Positions 1-7,502 of a stretch of 8,198 nt of DNA are shown here, piece by piece. The notes below the pieces were generated by a model, which worked only from the letters and a program-made list of their open reading frames with translations, was not told the DNA's origin and did no database searches. Both the position numbers and the translations under genes were made by a program. This stretch comes from Firmicutes bacterium UBA1535 (GTDB taxonomy: Bacteria > Bacillota > Clostridia > Tissierellales > Sedimentibacteraceae): contig DCPV01000002.1 of assembly GCA_002323775.1 (NCBI GenBank), positions 2,332-10,529 of the forward strand, in the 5' to 3' direction. Position 1 is the stretch's first letter. Each line of letters opens with the position of its first letter.

Positions 1-345
1 AATTTTATTTTTAGTTTTATTTTTCTCAACAAATTCAAGCTTTCCTTTTCTTTCAATACCTTTTTTCTTAAGTACCATTAAGTAATATATCAGCTGCCAT
101 CTGGATGCTTCAACATCTGCGTCTGATTTTTTAATTTCTACTAAATACTCATCCGTCAGTTTATCAATTTTTATGTTATCGATTGATAGTTCGCTATTTT
201 CTTTTTTGTCTGCCCTCTCCTCATGTATCGCCTTGCCTATCTTTACATCTTCGCTGTTATCCTCAAGATTTATCCTGTTACCATGAAGATAGCACTGCCT
301 TTTACAATGAAAATAGTAATTTATAAGAGTTCCATTTATATTCAT
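1..345 (-). CDS. cas4: Cas4, RecB-like CRISPR adaptation nuclease (partial, 3' end outside window)
   Basis: The first 115 residues of a Cas4 protein are visible and run off the left edge without a stop. Cas4 proteins are small RecB-family nucleases with an iron-sulfur cluster that work with Cas1-Cas2 to trim and select PAM-bearing prespacers. Visible motifs are Cys14 and Cys18 near the N-terminus (cluster-ligand region), GKAIHE with His41, Asp61 in IKIDKL, the E70-x-K72 pair in VEIKKSD, and the QxxxY motif Q84-Y88 in QLIYY. The C-terminal cysteine group and roughly the last third lie beyond the window. The ATG at 345-343 overlaps the cas3 stop as TAATG, and an AGGTGAT ribosome site (354-360) sits 9 bases upstream inside the end of cas3. 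Translation is therefore probably coupled to cas3. cas1 and cas2 would normally follow. Family assignment is firm from motifs and context. Confidence 0.93.
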   Translation of the reverse strand, partial: MNINGTLINYYFHCKRQCYLHGNRINLEDNSEDVKIGKAIHEERADKKENSELSIDNIKIDKLTDEYLVEIKKSDADVEASRWQLIYYLMVLKKKGIERKGKLEFVEKNKTKNKI

Positions 346-2915
346 TATATAAAATCACCTATTCCCTTTTTAAATTTGTCTATGTCCAGCTTTCCATTTA
401 CAAAATACTTGTCCCCATTTTCAATATAATATATATCACCTATTCTGTCATAATAAATAAAATCAGCTTTCCATCTAATTTCATAAATAAAATAATTCAT
501 CTTGCTTCTAATTTGCGAAAGTTTAACTCGTTTTTCAGCATAATCCATTTTTAAGTCTTCTAAAAGTTCTCTATAATCATTCCAAATTACATTTCCATCT
601 AATTCTTTACCATCTATCTCCAGTATACTACTCAAATACAAAGTAATTTTACTATTATCATCATCTATGAGCTTCATATGCTTATCTATATTTGTGAATT
701 CAAGATTTTTAACTTCTGAATTAAAAAAATCTTCGATATTATATTTATTAAACTTACCAGTATGAGCTCTTAACCTATCCATTACAATATTATAATAATC
801 ATATGTATTTTTATCACGCAACATTTCTCTAATATTTTTCTCTACAAGAGTTATATCTTCATTTGTTCGTATATCCTCATCATATATTTTCTTAGCATTG
901 ACCAAATTAAAGAAATATGCTTCTCCACTATTTTTACATGAACGGTTAATTCTTCCTAAAAACTGTTCTTCGCTGTCAAAAAGAGATATATCCTTATATC
1001 CGTAATCCATATCAATATCTACTCCGGCTTCAACAACTTGAGTTGCAACCAAAATAATTCCATTCTCATACTTGCTTTCAGCAATTTTCCTTAATATACG
1101 CTCTCTTTCAGCGATATTGTCATCACCTGTCATAAGCTCTTTTTCGGATAATATTTCTTTGTCATTTACCAATAATTCAAAAAATTCGTATGCTGTATCT
1201 TTAGAAATAAATTCAATTAAAATTTTCTTTTTTTCTAAACTTTTATTTTTTACATGCTCATATAAATCGTGCTTTACACTACTTGAATCCAACAACTCAT
1301 AGTTCACACTTACTCTGTCTTTAAATTTAGGATGGCTAAAGTATTTTCCTCTGTCTTTTATAAGCTTTACTGTGTTACTGTCTACTAAGCTTAATAAATT
1401 CAAATCAGGAAGTGTTGCTGACATAATAATTATTTTTATATTCAATATCTTTGCGTATGAACTTAAAAAAGTTATTATTTCTCCCCATATCTTATTTTTA
1501 TAGCTTTGAATTTCATCTAATACTATTACACTATTAGCAAGTTGAAAAACTGGAAATATATTTTCTTTTATCACTCCAAACAAGTAATTAAATAAAGTAA
1601 CATGTGTAGTCAATACAATTGGATAGTTTAGAAACTGTCTGTTTAATAATGCTTTCTTATAATGCTCTAAACTTATATTTTCTTCATCCTCAAGCATTTT
1701 TTCGTCCATTTTAACAGGTTTAATTGAATTTATTACTGCTATTTTATTTAATATATCCTCATTGACATCAAATATTTTTGCCAAACTATTTATATTTTGT
1801 TCTACTAGATTATTAAAAGGATAAACATAAAATATTTTATTTTTTGACAAATCTTCTTCTAATAATTTAAAGCTTAAATTGAATGCGACATTACTCTTAC
1901 CGCTTCCGGTTGGTGCTTCAAGATAAAAAATATCCTTATCAATGTTTTCTAAAAGAACTTTTTCTGCATCTAAAAACAGTTCATTTCTTAATATATTTAT
2001 ATTATCAGCATTTAATATATCATTCTTTTTCACATAATGTTCTTTTTCATATTGTCTTATAGATTTATATACTTCAGTTTCTTTATACAATTCATAAAAA
2101 TCGCTTATTTCATTGATGATGCCAATATCATTTATTTCAAATTTACTCATAAACTCAGAGGTTGCATAATAGTCACAGGCATATAATAAAGACAATATCA
2201 ATCTTTCATATATATAACAGCAAATACTAAAATCTTTATTCACATCATTTTTTAACTCATCAATATAATAAAAAATTTCATCTATCTTATCAGATGTAAT
2301 ATCTAGTTCTCTATTTAGTGTTTCTTCATATAAGATTTGATTCTTATTAAGAAGCTTATAACCATTATTGCCATTCACATAGTCAGAAAATTCTTCAAAT
2401 TGTTTCTCAAAGTCCTCTATAGATTTTAAATCACCATGATGCCTAGATATAGCATATGCGTTCAAAACCATGACATTAAACAATCTTTTTTTAGAAATTT
2501 CATTAAAATTATTAATTTTCTTATAATATTCATCCATATAAATAATAGCTGATAATAAAGAATGGTCAGTGTATTTAGACTGTTCAATCCCCTTAATGCC
2601 CAAATTATTATTAAGCTTATTCTTTTGAAAATACGCATTAATTTTTCCATTATCATGAGAAACTATAGTATTGATAAGCATTTCCCTAAATAAACTTACC
2701 TCATTAGATGATGTGCTATCGCAAAGGATGTTTTCTATTTTTTCAAATATTCTATCTATTTTTTTCTTATCAACTATTTTTAAAAAGTATTTTAAACACA
2801 ACTCAATGTGATTTTGCAAGTATTCATTTTCTCCATCATTTATATGTGCATATATTTTATGCTTATTATTTATGATTTCATTGATATTAATTGTTTCAAT
2901 ATTTTGAAAATACAT
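345..2915 (-). CDS. cas3: Cas3, HD nuclease-helicase of type I-B interference
   Basis: This 856-residue protein is the Cascade-recruited effector that nicks, unwinds and degrades target DNA. The N-terminal HD nuclease (about 1-260) shows H36, H87-D88 in SHDNGK, H118 in TDHSLL, H159-H160 in SRHHGD and D248 in YACDYY, the usual metal-binding set. The superfamily 2 helicase follows: Walker A APTGSGKS at 334-341, TTH at 437-439, Walker B DEIQ at 467-470, SAT at 499-501, motif V ATQVVEAGVDID at 624-635 and motif VI QFLGRINR at 651-658. No key residue is missing and the length is near normal for Cas3. The ATG is chosen because a G-rich ribosome site (GGGGGG, 2921-2926) lies 5 bases before it. Unlike the tightly packed Cascade genes, it is preceded by a 286-base gap holding a terminator and a candidate promoter. 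Its stop overlaps the cas4 start. Confidence 0.97.
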   Translation of the reverse strand: MYFQNIETININEIINNKHKIYAHINDGENEYLQNHIELCLKYFLKIVDKKKIDRIFEKIENILCDSTSSNEVSLFREMLINTIVSHDNGKINAYFQKNKLNNNLGIKGIEQSKYTDHSLLSAIIYMDEYYKKINNFNEISKKRLFNVMVLNAYAISRHHGDLKSIEDFEKQFEEFSDYVNGNNGYKLLNKNQILYEETLNRELDITSDKIDEIFYYIDELKNDVNKDFSICCYIYERLILSLLYACDYYATSEFMSKFEINDIGIINEISDFYELYKETEVYKSIRQYEKEHYVKKNDILNADNINILRNELFLDAEKVLLENIDKDIFYLEAPTGSGKSNVAFNLSFKLLEEDLSKNKIFYVYPFNNLVEQNINSLAKIFDVNEDILNKIAVINSIKPVKMDEKMLEDEENISLEHYKKALLNRQFLNYPIVLTTHVTLFNYLFGVIKENIFPVFQLANSVIVLDEIQSYKNKIWGEIITFLSSYAKILNIKIIIMSATLPDLNLLSLVDSNTVKLIKDRGKYFSHPKFKDRVSVNYELLDSSSVKHDLYEHVKNKSLEKKKILIEFISKDTAYEFFELLVNDKEILSEKELMTGDDNIAERERILRKIAESKYENGIILVATQVVEAGVDIDMDYGYKDISLFDSEEQFLGRINRSCKNSGEAYFFNLVNAKKIYDEDIRTNEDITLVEKNIREMLRDKNTYDYYNIVMDRLRAHTGKFNKYNIEDFFNSEVKNLEFTNIDKHMKLIDDDNSKITLYLSSILEIDGKELDGNVIWNDYRELLEDLKMDYAEKRVKLSQIRSKMNYFIYEIRWKADFIYYDRIGDIYYIENGDKYFVNGKLDIDKFKKGIGDFI

Positions 2916-3020
2916 ACCTTCCCCCCGAAATATATTTATAGAAAATTTTAAATATTTATGTTCTTACTACAATACTGGAAAATGCACAAATTTACTTTAT
3001 GTTCATAAGAAAGTGTGAAA

Positions 3021-3039
3021 AAACATAAATCTATAATAT
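3021..3039 (-). repeat. 19-base motif shared with the cas6 upstream region (copy 1)
   Basis: The plus-strand bases AAACATAAATCTAT followed by A-ATAT match 18 of 19 positions at 7759-7777, in the same orientation relative to the cas genes. Here the motif covers the candidate cas3 -10 box TATTAT and the expected start point. It may be a shared promoter or regulator element, or an AT-rich coincidence. Confidence 0.35.
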
Positions 3040-3060
3040 TTGCTATTTAAACACACTCAA
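3033..3060 (-). promoter_or_regulatory. Candidate sigma-A promoter for cas3-cas4
   Basis: On the minus strand TTGAGT (3060-3055) and TATTAT (3038-3033) are separated by 16 bases. This would start RNA near 3026 and leave a leader of about 110 bases before the cas3 ATG. It lies in the gap downstream of the cas5 terminator, where a new promoter would be needed. A weaker alternative on the same strand begins with TTGTTA near 3099-3094. Such AT-rich DNA gives many promoter-like matches, so this is an inference from position and consensus. Confidence 0.4.
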
Positions 3061-3173
3061 GTATAATTTATTTATCTAATTTACATTGTATTGTAACAAA
3101 ATAATTTCTAATTAGAGCCTTTGTACATTACATTTTAGAAATAACAAACAATTAAAAAGTATTGTGATTAGAT

Positions 3174-3200
3174 GAAAAGGGAGGAAATTCCTCCCTTTTC
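3174..3200 (-). terminator. Intrinsic terminator directly after cas5
   Basis: A perfect inverted repeat, GAAAAGGGAGG / CCTCCCTTTTC, has 11-bp arms around a 5-base AT loop. It begins one base after the cas5 TAG stop (3202-3204). The six-pair GC-rich core GGGAGG/CCTCCC is flanked by AAAA on one side and TTTT on the other, so it can act in both directions. It is the only GC-rich hairpin found in the intergenic DNA. It would end or attenuate the cas6-cas8b-cas7-cas5 transcript before cas3. Confidence 0.75.
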
Positions 3201-3201
3201 T

Positions 3202-3942
3202 CTAATAAAATATAATATTTTTCCCATCTATTCTATATACGATAGTTTCAGCATTTGTTTTCAACAAAGCATTGGTATATATAAAGTTTTCAAATTCATA
3301 TTTATTTGTCGTTCTTTCAAATGAACATGGTAAAAATTCTTCATACTTATATACTTTTTGACCTTTATTAAACTTCTCAGAAAACACAATTCCGTTTTTT
3401 ATAAATAGACTATCTATATTTACTGCATCATCAATTTTTTTTGTATCAGTAATAAGATATACATCACTAATATCAGCTAAATGGTCATTTTTTCCAAGAT
3501 AAGGAAGATATACATACTCTTTGTTCTGCAATGAATTATATATTTTCTCTGACTCTCCACATTTTAAAGCAAGGTAGATATCCCAGCGAGGATTTTCAAG
3601 CCATTGTTCTTTAACAATCAAATTGCCCCCTTGCTCTTTTGAAGCATAGCCAACCGAATTATTAAATACCTGCACTTTCTTGGATATAGATACATCATGA
3701 GGAACAACGGATAATTCTAAATGCCTCAATTTATCATAAAACTCGGGAAAATCTCTTGTTATATCATTATATTTTTTGTCAAAACTCATTTTACTATATC
3801 CGCTATATCCAAGTATAGCTCCAAATATACCTAATAACGCTATTTTGTGGATATTGCCATATGTAAAGTAATAGTATGAGTTTACATCAGGCTTCTTAAA
3901 AAACGCAAACTTTCCTCCCAAAGTAAATTTTACAACATTCAT
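3202..3942 (-). CDS. cas5: Cas5 (Cas5b), Cascade subunit capping the crRNA 5' handle
   Basis: This 246-residue RAMP protein matches the type I-B Cas5 family in size and pattern. It starts with the beta strand VVKFTLGGKFAFFKKP (3-18). A YYFTYGNIH segment then leads into the family's glycine-rich helix ALLGIFGAILGYSGY (35-49). ENPRWDIYLAL (116-126) and LPYLGKNDH (146-154) are further Cas5-like segments. In type I-B Cas5 is non-catalytic, because Cas6 cuts the crRNA. Cas5 grips the 5' handle at the base of the Cas7 filament and contacts Cas8b. The ATG is supported by GAGGTG (3949-3954) inside the last codons of cas7, 6 bases upstream, and only 3 bases separate the two genes. A terminator hairpin follows the stop immediately, an unusual break before cas3. 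Confidence 0.94.
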   Translation of the reverse strand: MNVVKFTLGGKFAFFKKPDVNSYYYFTYGNIHKIALLGIFGAILGYSGYSKMSFDKKYNDITRDFPEFYDKLRHLELSVVPHDVSISKKVQVFNNSVGYASKEQGGNLIVKEQWLENPRWDIYLALKCGESEKIYNSLQNKEYVYLPYLGKNDHLADISDVYLITDTKKIDDAVNIDSLFIKNGIVFSEKFNKGQKVYKYEEFLPCSFERTTNKYEFENFIYTNALLKTNAETIVYRIDGKNIIFY

Positions 3943-3945
3943 GTC

Positions 3946-4911
3946 CTACACCTCTTGCTTAGTAAATATGTTATACTTCTTTGCTCCTTTTATATCTGTT
4001 GCTATATTTGTTGTATGAGGATTATAATACATTTGAATAGATATAATTCTATCACTAAATGACTCTAATAATTCACCGCAATTTAACTCTATTATATTTT
4101 TACCATCTCTTTTTTCAAATTTTATAAACTTAGTTAAAAGAGGCAAATATGTATTAATATCTGTTTCAACAAATAAAGCAAATTCATTATCACAACCAAT
4201 TTTTGAATTTGTAGCAAAACCTGTTGCAGAGCTCAAAGCAGCTTCTTTAAATTCAATATAATCTTCATCTGTATATCCTTTAGTCACACCTAACTCTGCA
4301 AACTCTTTATACGCAAGTGGGTTAATTGCAAATGGATAAAAATAATGAGCTTCATCACTTACAATCTTTGTTCCTAGTGTAGAATTTTTAGCTTCTTCCT
4401 GTTCTCCATTGCTATCCTTAACCTTATTTGGTTTTTCAGTTGGATCTCTGAAAGGTGACAATATTTGTTGTTCATCAGCAATAGAATCCGAATACAAATT
4501 AAAGCCTTGTCCAATCTGTACTGCCCCAGTTATGGAGATATTATTGCCTTCTTCTGCAAATGTAGCTCCAAAATTTTTAACATCTATTGCAGAAAACAGA
4601 TTAGAAAGAATTACTTTACTATCTTTACAAAGTTTTAAATCATCAACATTAAATATATATTCATACCTCTCCTTCAAAGACCTTGGTATTACATTTATTT
4701 CCCCATCTTTCCCGGAAGATAATTTCATAGACTTAATATACAATACCTTTTTACCTTGATTATCCCAAGCCTTTTTCATAGGATATTTTAAAGCCTTGTC
4801 ACTTCCAAATACATCTCCCTTTGATGTTGTTTTTGGATATCCAGAAAAATCTGCATTCCAATTTGACATAATTGAAGATATTCCTATTATTCCATACACT
4901 CTTTTATTCAT
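3946..4911 (-). CDS. cas7: Cas7, Cascade backbone subunit (type I-B)
   Basis: This 321-residue protein of the Cas7/Csh2-like RAMP superfamily forms the helical filament that coats the crRNA spacer. The N-terminal strand RVYGIIGISSI (4-14) is followed by NWNADFSGYPKTTSKGDVFGSDKALKYP (18-44), the region expected to hold crRNA-contacting loops. Family-typical IDVKNFGATF (109-118) and ITGAVQIGQGFN (127-138) follow. A polar, charged stretch at about 156-178 (TEKPNKVKDSNGEQEEAKN) looks like a flexible loop or thumb insertion. The ATG overlaps the cas8b stop as ATGA, and AAGGAGGA (4921-4928) gives a strong ribosome site 10 bases upstream. Strong independent initiation fits the need for several Cas7 copies per complex. 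It is intact and of normal length. Confidence 0.95.
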   Translation of the reverse strand: MNKRVYGIIGISSIMSNWNADFSGYPKTTSKGDVFGSDKALKYPMKKAWDNQGKKVLYIKSMKLSSGKDGEINVIPRSLKERYEYIFNVDDLKLCKDSKVILSNLFSAIDVKNFGATFAEEGNNISITGAVQIGQGFNLYSDSIADEQQILSPFRDPTEKPNKVKDSNGEQEEAKNSTLGTKIVSDEAHYFYPFAINPLAYKEFAELGVTKGYTDEDYIEFKEAALSSATGFATNSKIGCDNEFALFVETDINTYLPLLTKFIKFEKRDGKNIIELNCGELLESFSDRIISIQMYYNPHTTNIATDIKGAKKYNIFTKQEV

Positions 4912-5315
4912 GATAATTTTTCCTCCTTATTTTCTTCATTTTCATTTTTCTCATACAACAAGCTGCTGTTCAAATAACCTGCTATAATCATATCTGAATC
5001 AACATTTTCGTTTGGTTCATATCCTGCCACCATAGAATATAAATTTTTGAACCTTATACGACTATAATCTATATCATAATCATACTTATTGTATAAAGCT
5101 CTTAACCTTGTTTTTATAAATTCATCAGATTTTGCACTTATAAAAGGTTTTGCCAAAGATAGAGGCTTTTTCTTACCTCTGTTTCTTGATATGAAATATG
5201 AAGCTAATTGTCCTACTGCGAAATAGTATTCTCTGTCATTTTCTAAACATTTTGTTTCCTTTTGAGCAATTTTTTCTCTTAAATCATCTTTGATTTTCAA
5301 TAAAACATCTGCCAT
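4908..5315 (-). CDS. cas11b: Cas11b small subunit, internal translation product of cas8b
   Basis: This in-frame ATG is codon 448 of cas8b and is preceded by GGGAGGGG with the GGAGG core exactly 7 bases before it, ideal for initiation. It would yield a 135-residue protein identical to the Cas8b C-terminus, starting MADVLLKIKDD. The segment looks mainly helical and fits the small subunit that lines the Cascade belly and helps hold the non-target strand. No separate cas11 gene exists in the visible part of the operon, and independent translation of Cas11 from within cas8/cas10d genes has been shown experimentally for I-B, I-C and I-D systems. The local sequence encodes EGGES, so part of the G-richness could be codon-driven. 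I infer a real second product, sharing its stop with cas8b and feeding directly into the cas7 start. Confidence 0.75.
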   Translation of the reverse strand: MADVLLKIKDDLREKIAQKETKCLENDREYYFAVGQLASYFISRNRGKKKPLSLAKPFISAKSDEFIKTRLRALYNKYDYDIDYSRIRFKNLYSMVAGYEPNENVDSDMIIAGYLNSSLLYEKNENEENKEEKLS

Positions 5316-6656
5316 GCTTTCCCCTCCCTCAAAATACTCTTTTAAAGATATTCTTAAATTAAATTGATCCAAAGGCTTTGTAAATAAACCTTTTTCTATT
5401 GAGCCTTTAACAATAGAGAATGTAGCCCTATCAAGCAAGCCCCATATACCATTATCAATACCCTTATAAAACCAAGCGAACAAAGCTTCTCTACATAAAA
5501 CTAAATTATATAGCAAAGTTTCGTCATTAGTTCTTATATCCTTTGAATCAGTGAAATAATTAGATATTAAAAACTTATTAAATAGCACTTCATTTAATAG
5601 TTCTTCTAAAATTTTTTTAGTGTTATATGTTTGATATTCTCCCTTGAGTTTATCATAATCAATTCCAAGTATATTTTTATATTTAAATTCAGGTATCAAA
5701 TCTGGAGTATACTGAGATATAACATCATAATCATGAATTTCTACCTCTTTACCTTTAGCAATACGCATATATATACCGCTAAATTTTTTATTTGGAGCTT
5801 CTCCATATTCGTAAGCTTCTAGCTTGTCCCCCAGATAAATATTAACTTGTCCCGAAGTAGCTTTGTTCATAAGATAATCAAAAAACTTCTTTTGAATCAG
5901 CACTTCTTCTTGATTTAAAAGATACGGAGACGATACCTTTCTAGATTTATTTTCTAAATACGGTTTCTTAGCGTTTAAGCCCATATTATTATTTGGTAAT
6001 CCATATATTTCTCCGTTAATCATCTCATTAGTATCATTATTGTTATAAATATTTGGAATTAGATACCTTTTTCCTTCTCTTATATAATCATCTTCACTAA
6101 ATCTAAAAAATATTTTTAAATAGTCTTTGCCTTGAATTTTCTTAAAACGTATAAATACGTTATTTCTAATCCAGAATGCGACTTTTTCTATTAATTCCGA
6201 GTCAACAGTTCCTATTTCATTTTCAATACTTTTATATATCTCCAACGTTTTGCCTTTATATTTTTTAGATGGATTTTTTAAAATATCATAGTAATTGTTA
6301 ATAATTTCAGCAGTCAATTTACCGTTAATTAGACTTTCTTTTTTTATAAAGAACGACATATAGTTATTGCTATGTATAATTTTTTTAATATCAATAGGCT
6401 TGTTCATATCTATTAACTTACTATTATAATCAGCAAAGCATATAAAATCAAAATCATCTTTATTTAGGCTAAACCTATCTATGTCTTTTAATTTTTTATT
6501 ATACTTAATATCTATAGTCTTCGCTACCTCGAAATCGTTATCCTTTACATTAATAATAACATACGTTCCATCAGCAGGTATATAAGTATCAAGTATCATA
6601 TTTTCGCCCTTATCATCGTATTCCTGTTTAAATATTTCAATTGCCTGTTTTAACAA
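4908..6656 (-). CDS. cas8b: Cas8b, large subunit of type I-B Cascade (TTG start)
   Basis: This 582-residue protein sits in the large-subunit slot between cas6 and cas7 and resembles Clostridial Cas8b (Csh1/TM1802-type) proteins as I remember them. Cas8b reads the PAM, helps open the target and recruits Cas3. No zinc-finger CxxC pair is visible. The N-terminal part contains FICFADYNSKLIDMNKPID (71-89) and HSNNYMSFF (95-103). The C-terminal helical part contains YYFAVGQLASYFISR (477-491) and DMIIAGYLNSSLLY (555-568), ending in a Glu/Lys-rich tail. The start is TTG: GGAGGTGA (6661-6668) lies 7 bases from the TTG, whereas the first in-frame ATG (codon 20) has no such site. The gene ends in an ATGA overlap with cas7. 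Its last 135 codons probably also encode Cas11b. A 135-base gap without a clear promoter or hairpin separates it from cas6. Confidence 0.9.
   Translation of the reverse strand: MLKQAIEIFKQEYDDKGENMILDTYIPADGTYVIINVKDNDFEVAKTIDIKYNKKLKDIDRFSLNKDDFDFICFADYNSKLIDMNKPIDIKKIIHSNNYMSFFIKKESLINGKLTAEIINNYYDILKNPSKKYKGKTLEIYKSIENEIGTVDSELIEKVAFWIRNNVFIRFKKIQGKDYLKIFFRFSEDDYIREGKRYLIPNIYNNNDTNEMINGEIYGLPNNNMGLNAKKPYLENKSRKVSSPYLLNQEEVLIQKKFFDYLMNKATSGQVNIYLGDKLEAYEYGEAPNKKFSGIYMRIAKGKEVEIHDYDVISQYTPDLIPEFKYKNILGIDYDKLKGEYQTYNTKKILEELLNEVLFNKFLISNYFTDSKDIRTNDETLLYNLVLCREALFAWFYKGIDNGIWGLLDRATFSIVKGSIEKGLFTKPLDQFNLRISLKEYFEGGESMADVLLKIKDDLREKIAQKETKCLENDREYYFAVGQLASYFISRNRGKKKPLSLAKPFISAKSDEFIKTRLRALYNKYDYDIDYSRIRFKNLYSMVAGYEPNENVDSDMIIAGYLNSSLLYEKNENEENKEEKLS
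5321..5328 (-). promoter_or_regulatory. Internal ribosome binding site for Cas11b
   Basis: Minus-strand GGGAGGGG inside the cas8b reading frame is followed by AAAGC and then ATG at 5315-5313. The GGAGG core to ATG distance is 7 bases, as good as the site that starts cas8b itself. It decides the start of the predicted small subunit. Confidence 0.7.
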
Positions 6657-6660
6657 AACT

Positions 6661-6668
6661 TCACCTCC
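6661..6668 (-). promoter_or_regulatory. Ribosome binding site fixing the TTG start of cas8b
   Basis: Minus-strand GGAGGTGA is a near-perfect extended anti-Shine-Dalgarno match. Its GGAGG core lies 7 bases before TTG at 6656-6654. No ATG lies in a suitable position after it, so the TTG is the best start. A strong site paired with a weak start codon may hold large-subunit output below that of cas7. Confidence 0.8.
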
Positions 6669-6791
6669 ATATATTAATTTTAAATTATTACTACTCCAAA
6701 AATTTGAATAAAAGATTAATTTATTTATATTCAGAATTTTTAAAATAACATAATTTGGTTCAAATACATACTTATGTGAATTTTATCCAGT

Positions 6792-7502
6792 TTATCTCTT
6801 TACCCATTTATAATTCACATATCCTGCCCCTCTAGCATTCATTTCTCCAATGCCTGTCCCAAGAGCCATATATGCTAATTCTTGAGCTTTGTCATTATTG
6901 CTTATATTTATTTTCACCTTATCTCCAAGAATTTTTTTACTTTTATAAGTAAATGCTATAGGTTTTTGATTAGTAATTTCTAAAGAAGTAAACAGTTCAA
7001 AATTTTCTTCAATTTTTAAATTCATAACATTATTATACTTCTTAATCAAATTTTCCTTAATTCTTCTTTCGAAATCAATTACAGATAAATTATCTCTCCA
7101 GTATCCAAAATCACTGTTTTTTAGCAGAATTGGAGTTAAGCTATAAAAGTAATCAATATATTTTCTTGGAATTGACCTTATATCTATAGTCAAACCTTTC
7201 ATATCTTCAGTGTAATGATTTTTTAATACAGAATTAAAATATTTTGCCAGATTTACATTAACCGTTCTAATTTGAATAGCATAAATATTGTCTTTTTTAT
7301 ATAACTGTTCTTTTTCAATTGGATAAAATGTATTAAATACATAATATTTAAACATATTAGAATTATGCAAATTCAATAATTGATAATCTTTCGCTAATGC
7401 ACTATCAATGAAGTAAGATATTTTTGCGTATACATTTTCATGCTCAATATTTTTTAATAGAAATAATTTTAAATCAAGTTCAAAGACTTGCAATTTCATC
7501 AT
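6792..7502 (-). CDS. cas6: Cas6, crRNA-processing endoribonuclease
   Basis: This 236-residue RAMP-fold protein cuts the pre-crRNA within each repeat, giving crRNAs with a short 5' handle. The C-terminus carries the diagnostic glycine-rich loop GTGIGEMNARGAGYVNYKW (215-233). Possible catalytic residues are Y30, H46 and K52 in SYFIDSAL and LHNSNMFKYY. Their spacing is close to the Tyr-His-Lys triad I recall for archaeal Cas6 (about residues 31, 46 and 52). H21 is another histidine. A central KGLTIDIRSIPRKYI segment (102-116) and DKVKINI (194-200) fit the second RAMP half. Two ATG codons stand in tandem, and the ribosome site AGGGGGTGAT is better spaced for the second (7499), so the true N-terminus may be one residue shorter. 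It is the first gene of the Cascade unit; the next gene begins 135 bases downstream. Family call firm, catalytic residues inferred. Confidence 0.93.
   Translation of the reverse strand: MMKLQVFELDLKLFLLKNIEHENVYAKISYFIDSALAKDYQLLNLHNSNMFKYYVFNTFYPIEKEQLYKKDNIYAIQIRTVNVNLAKYFNSVLKNHYTEDMKGLTIDIRSIPRKYIDYFYSLTPILLKNSDFGYWRDNLSVIDFERRIKENLIKKYNNVMNLKIEENFELFTSLEITNQKPIAFTYKSKKILGDKVKINISNNDKAQELAYMALGTGIGEMNARGAGYVNYKWVKR

Noticed and set aside
1072..1302. Plus-strand reading frame opposite the cas3 helicase region
   Set aside because: It is antisense to well-defined helicase motifs, has no ribosome site or family resemblance, and looks like a reverse-strand shadow of AT-rich coding DNA.
2462..2656. 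Minus-strand 64-codon frame within cas3 in another phase
   Set aside because: Fully inside the HD-domain coding region in a different frame, with no ribosome site; shadow of cas3.
4409..4759. Plus-strand 116-codon frame opposite cas7
   Set aside because: Antisense to the conserved core of Cas7, with no recognisable domain or ribosome site; treated as a shadow.
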